Shown here one piece after another: positions 59,280-64,000 of a DNA stretch of 64,000 bases (the first letter of the stretch is position 1; the number at the start of each line of letters is the position of its first letter). The stretch is from positions 992,001 to 1,056,000 of the forward strand of contig NZ_JAAOYW010000002.1 of the NCBI RefSeq assembly GCF_011761235.1. The letters are read 5' to 3'. A program made the position numbers and the translations under genes. The stretch comes from Frigoribacterium faeni. GTDB taxonomy: Bacteria; Actinomycetota; Actinomycetes; Actinomycetales; Microbacteriaceae. Below the pieces are notes generated by a model. It was given only the letters and a program-made list of their open reading frames with translations, was not told where the DNA came from and ran no database searches.

Positions 59280-60257
59280 CTACGCGGCCTCGCCGGCCTC
59301 CGCACCGCGGAACGCGGCCCGGTACGCCCGCGGCGTCGTGCCGAGCACCCGCGTGAAGTGGTGCCGCAGCACCGCGGCCGACCCGAACCCGGCCTGGCCG
59401 GCGACGACGTCGAGCCCGAGGCCCGTCACCTCGAGCAGGTGCTGTGCCCGGAGGAGGCGCTGCCTCGTCAGCCAGGCCCCCGGCGTCGTGCCCAGCTCGG
59501 CCTTGAACCGCCGGGCGAAGGTGCGGGGCGACATGTGGGCCCGTGCGGCGAGGGCCTCGACGGGCTGATCCTCGTCGAGGTGCGCGAGCATCCAGTCGGT
59601 GAGCGGGGCCAGGGAGGTGTCGGCCTCCGCGGGCAGGGGCGTCGCGACGAACTGGCTCTGGCCGCCGTCGCGGTGCGCGGGCACGACCATGCGGCGGGCG
59701 ACGACGTTCGCGGCGGCCGCCCCGGCGACCCGGCGGACGAAGTGCAGGCAGGCGTCGATGCCGGCGGCGGTGCCGGCGCTCGTGATGACCTTCCTGTCCT
59801 CGACGAAGAGCACGTCGGGGTCGACGGTGACGCCCGGGTGCTGACGCTGCAGGCGCTCGGCGTGCAGCCAGTGGGTGGTCGCGCGGCGTCCCTCGAGCAC
59901 CCCCGCGTCGGCCAGCACGAAGGCCCCGCTGCAGACGCTGATCAGCCAGGCTCCCCGCGCCTCGGCAGCGACGAGCAGCTCGCGGACGGCGGGCGAGAGC
60001 GTGCCGTCGGCGCCGTAGCTGCCCAGCGCGGGGACGCACACCACGTCGGCGTCCGCGGCCGCCGAGAGGTCGTCGGCGACGGTGATGCCGAAGCCCTGGT
60101 TCGTGCGGACGACGCCCGGGTGCTCGGTGACGATCCGGTGCTCGAACGACGGGCCGCCGTCGGCGCTGCGGTCGAGGCCGAAGACCTCGCAGAGCACGCC
60201 GAACTCGAAGGGGGCGACCCCGTCGGCGACGAGGGTGGTGACGATCATGCGGTCCAC
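59280..60257 (-). CDS. GlxA-type regulator (DJ-1/PfpI domain plus AraC HTH)
   Basis: A 325-residue regulator. Residues about 1-175 form a DJ-1/PfpI-like domain (LVADGVAPFEFGVLCEVFGLDR; WLISVCSGAFVLADAGVLEGRRATTHW with the elbow Cys). The C-terminal 100 residues are an AraC helix-turn-helix pair (EALAARAHMSPRTFARRFKAELGTTPGAWLTRQRLLRAQHLLE; VAGQAGFGSAAVLRHHFTRVLGTTPRAYR). Such proteins control amine or amino-acid catabolism. GTG 60257 is preferred because GGGAGG lies 4 nt upstream; ATG 60248 is 3 codons later. Confidence 0.92.
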   Translation of the reverse strand: MDRMIVTTLVADGVAPFEFGVLCEVFGLDRSADGGPSFEHRIVTEHPGVVRTNQGFGITVADDLSAAADADVVCVPALGSYGADGTLSPAVRELLVAAEARGAWLISVCSGAFVLADAGVLEGRRATTHWLHAERLQRQHPGVTVDPDVLFVEDRKVITSAGTAAGIDACLHFVRRVAGAAAANVVARRMVVPAHRDGGQSQFVATPLPAEADTSLAPLTDWMLAHLDEDQPVEALAARAHMSPRTFARRFKAELGTTPGAWLTRQRLLRAQHLLEVTGLGLDVVAGQAGFGSAAVLRHHFTRVLGTTPRAYRAAFRGAEAGEAA

Positions 60258-60332
60258 GGGGCCTCCCGGCTGTTGGCAGTCCTGGTGCTGTCGGTGGCGA
60301 TCCTGCCACTGGTCGGGCGCGGCGTCCACTCG

Positions 60333-60338
60333 TAGGTT
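60333..60338 (+). promoter_or_regulatory. Leaderless -10 element (TAGGTT)
   Basis: TAGGTT, 7 nt, ATG at 60346. Confidence 0.55.
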
Positions 60339-60345
60339 CGGGGGC

Positions 60346-61092
60346 ATGTCGTCCGACGCTGCTGCCCCTGCCTCCTCGCCTGCCGCTGCCGCTCCCGCGC
60401 CTGCCGCTCCCGCGGCCGCTGCCGCTCCCGCCCTCGCGACCGCCGCCTCCTCGGCCGCGGTCGCGCGCCTCCTCGTCCCGCCCACCGCCGTCGCCGCCCG
60501 TGCCCGAGAGGTCACCGCGACCCACGCGAGCGAGGCTCTGCTCGGTCACAGCGAGAGGTCGTGGGCGCTCGCCGCCGAGCTCGGCCGCCGGGAGTCCGTC
60601 GCCGTCGACGCCGAGCTGCTCTACGTCGCGGCGCTGCTGCACGACCTCGGCCTGGTGCCCCCGTTCGACGCCCACGCCGTCGACTTCGAGCAGGCCGGCG
60701 GAGCCGTCGCCCGCGTCTTCGCCGCCGGGGCGGGCTGGTCCGAGCCGCGGCAGCGCCGGCTCGCCGAGATCGTCGAGCGGCACATGTGGCCGTCGGTCGA
60801 CGTCGCGCTCGACCCCGAGGCGCACCTGCTCGAGCGGGCGACCAGCCTCGACGTCAGCGGCACAGGAGGCGCGGACTGGGACGACGCGTTCGTCGCCTCC
60901 CTGGTCGCGGCCGTCCCGCGGCTCGGCTTCGCCGCCGAGTTCTCACGCTCGATCGGCGACCAGGCCGCGCGCAAGCCCGAGGGGCAGGCGGGCCGCACGG
61001 TGCGTGGCGGCATGCCCGAGCGCATCGCGGCGAACCCGCTCGACCGCCACGCGCCAGGAATGCTCAGCCCCCGCCCCAGGTTCACCCCGTAG
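60346..61092 (+). CDS. HD-domain phosphohydrolase
   Basis: A 248-residue protein. The first 50 residues are an Ala/Pro-rich low-complexity leader. The HD domain follows: LLGHSERSWALAAELGRRE (first His), ELLYVAALLHDLGLVPPF (the HD pair), then VERHMWPSVD. This arrangement resembles small HD hydrolases such as the cyanamide hydratase-like group; substrate unknown. The mRNA appears leaderless. Its stop codon TAG is part of the TAGAAT promoter of the next gene. Confidence 0.85.
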   Translation: MSSDAAAPASSPAAAAPAPAAPAAAAAPALATAASSAAVARLLVPPTAVAARAREVTATHASEALLGHSERSWALAAELGRRESVAVDAELLYVAALLHDLGLVPPFDAHAVDFEQAGGAVARVFAAGAGWSEPRQRRLAEIVERHMWPSVDVALDPEAHLLERATSLDVSGTGGADWDDAFVASLVAAVPRLGFAAEFSRSIGDQAARKPEGQAGRTVRGGMPERIAANPLDRHAPGMLSPRPRFTP

Positions 61093-61095
61093 AAT
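61090..61095 (+). promoter_or_regulatory. Predicted -10 element (TAGAAT)
   Basis: TAGAAT overlaps the stop codon of the HD gene. The start site near 61102 would give a 34-nt leader containing CGGAG before ATG 61136. Confidence 0.5.
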
Positions 61096-61135
61096 CATGC
61101 ACACGCATGAAACGCAGCGGATCGGAGCGCACCCC

Positions 61136-62185
61136 ATGGCACACCCCCTCGAGTTCGGACTCGACACCTTCGGCGACGTCACCGAGCGCCCGGCCGGCGT
61201 CGACGGCGCGGGCGAGCTCATCTCGCACGCCCAGTCGATCCGCGACCTCGTCGAGCAGGCCGTGCTCGCCGACCAGGTCGGGCTCGACTTCATCGGCGTC
61301 GGCGAGCACCACCGCGTCGACTTCGCGGTGAGCGCCCCCGAGGTCGTCCTCGCGGCGATCGCGGCGCGCACCGAGAAGATCCGCATGGGCTCGGCCGTGA
61401 CCGTGCTCAGCTCCGACGACCCGGTCCGCGTCTACGAGCGCTTCGCGACGGTCGACGCCCTGTCGAACGGCCGTGCCGAGGTCATCCTGGGCCGCGGCTC
61501 GTTCACCGAGTCGTTCCCCCTCTTCGGCCTCGACCTGCAGGACTACGAGGTGCTCTTCGAGGAGAAGATCCAGCTCTTCGCCGAGCTCCTCAAGGACGAG
61601 CCCGTCACCTGGCAGGGCACCAAGCGCGGCGCCCTCAGCGACCAGTGGGTCTACCCGCGGCCCGAGAGCGGCACGCTGAAGACCTGGGTCGGCGTCGGCG
61701 GCTCGCCGCAGTCCGTCATCCGGGCCGCGCACTACGGCCTCCCGCTGTTCCTCGCGATCATCGGCGGCCAGCCCGCCCAGTTCGCGCCCTACGCCGACCT
61801 CTACCGCCGCGCCCTCGGCGAGTTCGGCAAGGAGTCGCAGCCCATCGCGATGCACTCGCCCGGCTTCGTGCTCGAGACCGACGACGAGGCGAAGGAGGTG
61901 CTGTTCCCGTACCAGGAGGCACAGACGAACCAGCTCGGTCGCGAGCGCGGCTGGCCGCCCTACTCGCGCGCGCAGTACGAGGCCAGCGCGGGCCCCGAGG
62001 GCGCCCTCTACGTCGGGTCGCCCGAGACGGTCGCCGCCAAGATCGCCAAGAACATGGCGCTGCTCGGCGCCACCCGCTTCGACATGCGCTACAGCATGGG
62101 CCGTCTGCCGCACGCGTCGATGATGCGCAGCATCGAGCTCTACGGCACGAAGGTGGTGCCCCTGGTGCGCGAGATGCTGGCCTAG
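61136..62185 (+). CDS. LLM-class flavin-dependent oxidoreductase
   Basis: A 349-residue luciferase-like monooxygenase. FGLDTFGD at the N-terminus, FIGVGEHHRVDFAVSAPEVVLAAIAARTEKIRMGSAVTVLSSDDPVRVYERFATVDALSNGRAEVILGRGSFTESFPLFG and YVGSPETVAAKIA belong to the bacterial luciferase-like fold of the FMN-dependent Atu2307/SP_0267-type group. It should use reduced FMN and oxygen on an unknown substrate. ATG 61136 is chosen because CGGAG precedes it; an upstream in-frame ATG at 61097 lies on the promoter. Its TAG stop overlaps the convergent regulator's stop. Confidence 0.92.
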   Translation: MAHPLEFGLDTFGDVTERPAGVDGAGELISHAQSIRDLVEQAVLADQVGLDFIGVGEHHRVDFAVSAPEVVLAAIAARTEKIRMGSAVTVLSSDDPVRVYERFATVDALSNGRAEVILGRGSFTESFPLFGLDLQDYEVLFEEKIQLFAELLKDEPVTWQGTKRGALSDQWVYPRPESGTLKTWVGVGGSPQSVIRAAHYGLPLFLAIIGGQPAQFAPYADLYRRALGEFGKESQPIAMHSPGFVLETDDEAKEVLFPYQEAQTNQLGRERGWPPYSRAQYEASAGPEGALYVGSPETVAAKIAKNMALLGATRFDMRYSMGRLPHASMMRSIELYGTKVVPLVREMLA

Positions 62186-63132
62186 CGGCTCCGCGCCTCC
62201 TCGGCTCGCGCCCCCTCGGTCCGCGCCCCCTCGGCCCCGACGGCGCCGACCCGCAGGAAGTCGAGGGCGGCGGCCGCCGGGCTGCCCTCGGCGGCGGTGT
62301 ACGCGACGATCCGCAGCTCGCTGCCCGGCACGGTGAACACGTCGCAGTCGAGCTCGAGCGGGCCGACGAGCGGGTGGTCCATCACCTTGCGCGCCGACTC
62401 GTGCACGCCGACGGCGCCGCGGGCCCACAGCTCGGCGAACTCCGGCTCGGAGGCGAGCAGCCCGTCGACGAGGCCCCGGAGGCGCGGGTCGTCCGGGTGG
62501 TCCACGAGCGTCCGCCTCAGGTCGGACACGAGCGCGGCCCGGAACCGGGCGCCGCCCGCCCCGTCGAGGTGACGGGTCTGCACGGCCGTGCCGCCGCCTC
62601 CTCGGCCCGTCGCCGTCGGGTCCGTCGCCGTGGGGTCTGCCTGTCGGCGGGCGTCGCGGAACGCCCGCACGACGATGTTCCGCTCGCCGGCGGGCCAGCC
62701 GTCGGGGTCGCCGAGCAGGCTGCCCCAGAGCGGGCTCCAGGTGAGCAGGTCCCAGGAGGCGGTGAAGACCGCCACGGGAGTCTCGCGCAGCCGCCCCACC
62801 AGCCTCTGCACCCCGGGCGGGATGTGCCGCGACACGACCGCCGCCGTCGGGGGCAGCAGGCCGGCGCTGCGGAACAGGTGGTCGCGCTCGGAGTCGTCGA
62901 GCTGCAGGGCCCGGGCGAGCGCCGTCGCGACCTGGTCGGAGGGGTGCTGGGCGCGGCCCTGCTCGAGGCGCACGACGTAGTCGACCGAGAGGCCCGCGAG
63001 GGCGGCCAGCTCCTCGCGCCGCAGCCCGAGGGCACGGCGCCGGCCGCCGGCGGGCAGGCCGGCGTCACCGGGAGCGAGGCGGGCTCGCCAGGTCTTCAGC
63101 AGCCAGCCGAGCTGGTCGTCCTGTGCAGGCAT
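62182..63132 (-). CDS. XRE-family regulator with MmyB-like ligand domain
   Basis: A 316-residue regulator. The N-terminal helix-turn-helix is RRRALGLRREELAALAGLSVDYVVRLEQGRAQHPSDQVATALARALQL. The rest (FTASWDLLTWSPLWGSLLGDP, ERNIVVRAFRD, DHPDDPRLRGLVDGLLASEPEFAELWARGAVG, HPLVGPLELDCDVFTVPGSELRIVAYTAAEGS) is the MmyB-like fatty-acid-binding domain. It is divergent from an SDR gene 100 bp away, the usual arrangement for this family, and probably represses it. GGAGAGG precedes the ATG. The C-terminus has EGARxEEAR repeats. Confidence 0.93.
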   Translation of the reverse strand: MPAQDDQLGWLLKTWRARLAPGDAGLPAGGRRRALGLRREELAALAGLSVDYVVRLEQGRAQHPSDQVATALARALQLDDSERDHLFRSAGLLPPTAAVVSRHIPPGVQRLVGRLRETPVAVFTASWDLLTWSPLWGSLLGDPDGWPAGERNIVVRAFRDARRQADPTATDPTATGRGGGGTAVQTRHLDGAGGARFRAALVSDLRRTLVDHPDDPRLRGLVDGLLASEPEFAELWARGAVGVHESARKVMDHPLVGPLELDCDVFTVPGSELRIVAYTAAEGSPAAAALDFLRVGAVGAEGARTEGARAEEARSR

Positions 63133-63221
63133 GAGCTCATCCTCTCCTCCCCCGGGGGCGGCTGCCTGGTACTGGCAGTCCTCCCGCCGGGCCGGGCCAC
63201 GCGCCCGTCGGCGCGGGCGCG

Positions 63222-63227
63222 CAGACT
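63222..63227 (+). promoter_or_regulatory. Possible leaderless -10-like element (CAGACT) of the SDR gene
   Basis: CAGACT, 6 nt, ATG 63234; it differs from TAnnnT at one position. The inter-gene space also holds TGGTACTGGCAGT, a possible regulator site. Confidence 0.35.
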
Positions 63228-63233
63228 CGGGTC

Positions 63234-63926
63234 ATGACCACGACACTCATCACCGGATCCAACAAGGGCCTCGGCCTCGAGACCGCCCGCCGCCTGCTCG
63301 CCGAGGGCCACACCGTCTGGATGGCGGCCCGCGACACCGCCCGCGGGCAGCAGGCCGCCGACGAGCTCGGCGCCCGCTTCGTGCAGCTCGACGTCACCGA
63401 CGACGCGTCGGTCGCGGCGGCCGCCGAGCTCGTCGCCGCCGAGGGCGGGCTCGACGTCCTCATCAACAACGCGGGCATCACGGGGTCGCACGCCGACCCG
63501 GCCGACCTGACGGGCGCCGACGCGCTGCTCGTCCTCGACACCAACGTGGCCGGCATCGTGCGCACGACGCACGCGTTCCTGCCGCTGCTGCGCGCCTCCT
63601 CGGCACCGGCGATCGTCAACGTGACCAGCGGGCTCGGCTCGTTCACCGCGGTGCACGACGCCGACCGTGTCGAGTCGACCGTGGTGGCGCCGCTCTACAC
63701 GGCGTCGAAGTCGGCCGTGACGATGCTCACGGTGCAGTACGCCAAGGCCCTGCCCGGCATCCGCGTCAACGCGGCCGACCCCGGCTACACGGCGACCGAC
63801 CTCAACGGCCACTCCGGGCCGCAGACGGTGACCGAGGGCACCGACGCGGTCGTCGAGCTGGCGACCCAGGGGTCCGACGGCCCGACGGGCACGTTCATCG
63901 ACCGCGACGGGGTGGCGCCCTTCTAG
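63234..63926 (+). CDS. Short-chain dehydrogenase/reductase
   Basis: A 230-residue classical SDR. TLITGSNKGLGLETARRL is the TGxxxGxG cofactor loop. LDVTD, NNAGITG and VNVTSGLGS are in place, and the catalytic Tyr-x3-Lys is in PLYTASKSAVTM. AARDTARG after strand 2 suggests NADP preference. Divergent from the XRE-family regulator, as in many reductase-regulator pairs. The TAG stop overlaps that of a possible convergent gene. Confidence 0.94.
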   Translation: MTTTLITGSNKGLGLETARRLLAEGHTVWMAARDTARGQQAADELGARFVQLDVTDDASVAAAAELVAAEGGLDVLINNAGITGSHADPADLTGADALLVLDTNVAGIVRTTHAFLPLLRASSAPAIVNVTSGLGSFTAVHDADRVESTVVAPLYTASKSAVTMLTVQYAKALPGIRVNAADPGYTATDLNGHSGPQTVTEGTDAVVELATQGSDGPTGTFIDRDGVAPF

Positions 63927-64000
63927 CGGGTGGTGCCGGCCGCGGGGGCGGCGTCGCTCGGCTGCCGGCTCTGCTCCTGCTGCTGGGGCGCCGGGGAGTG
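63923..64000 (-). CDS. Possible C-terminal end of a convergent gene (partial)
   Basis: On the minus strand the last 26 codons of the window stay open and end in TAG overlapping the SDR stop, reading HSPAPQQQEQSRQPSDAAPAAGTTR. The Gln/Pro/Ala composition is that of a disordered tail. The same CTAG overlap occurs between the LLM and XRE genes. Too short to identify. Confidence 0.35.
   Translation of the reverse strand, partial: HSPAPQQQEQSRQPSDAAPAAGTTR

Overview
The window is a contiguous stretch of very G+C-rich chromosome with almost all third codon positions G or C, GTG starts about as common as ATG, many 4-bp start/stop overlaps, and many promoters of the form TAnnnT placed 6-7 nt before the start codon (leaderless mRNAs). 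Together with RNase J, MetNIQ, LAxTG sortase signals and DUF805/DUF4383/PLDc_N proteins, this points to an actinobacterium, probably Microbacteriaceae (Frigoribacterium/Curtobacterium-like). The family assignment is inference; no rRNA or tRNA gene, phage, transposase, plasmid function or CRISPR array was seen.

Layout. 1-6.7 kb: end of a sugar MFS transporter, alpha/beta hydrolase with a membrane protein, GNAT, DUF805 protein, and a response regulator/histidine kinase pair. 6.9-15 kb: secreted low-complexity protein, a damaged poly-G/poly-C stretch, SGNH-like protein, ZIP metal permease, Bcr/CflA exporter, GNAT, NhaA. 15.2-21.3 kb: a divergent sugar-acid catabolic locus (otnK-otnC-deoR against a COG4091 dehydrogenase and a MatC-like transporter, the transporter preceded by a translationally coupled proline-rich leader peptide). 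21.5-26.5 kb: LD-carboxypeptidase, TetR, a cluster of DnaA-box-like sites, a small gene under a perfect actinobacterial SOS box, and alanine dehydrogenase divergent from its Lrp-type regulator. 26.7-31.1 kb: lipoprotein, then acyl-CoA-dehydrogenase-like / PIG-L deacetylase-methyltransferase fusion / glycosyltransferase. 31-40 kb: GPx, AraC, an LAYTG surface protein, lipid kinase, DUF4383, Pif1-like helicase. 40.2-46.1 kb: a 1,957-residue GH92 mannosidase, also with an LAYTG sorting signal. 46.5-57 kb: NmrA protein, RNase J with a long 5' leader, GNAT remnant, PadR, UbiB-type kinase, metNIQ divergent from an SfnB/DszC-like monooxygenase. 57-64 kb: Pit phosphate carrier, GlxA-type regulator, HD protein, LLM flavin oxidoreductase, XRE regulator divergent from an SDR.

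The most striking signal is not a gene. The intergenic regions carry many long hairpins that fall into at least nine sequence families (A-I here), and within most families every copy has the same length (A 70 bp, B 58, C 56, D 81, F 58). One pair shows a compensatory base-pair swap, one copy is read in frame as a protein linker, one supplies the C-terminus and stop codon of a gene, and one abuts a truncated gene. A separate 13-mer, AGGAGGCGCGGGT, occurs exactly 12 times, six per strand. Neither pattern is explained by the genes.
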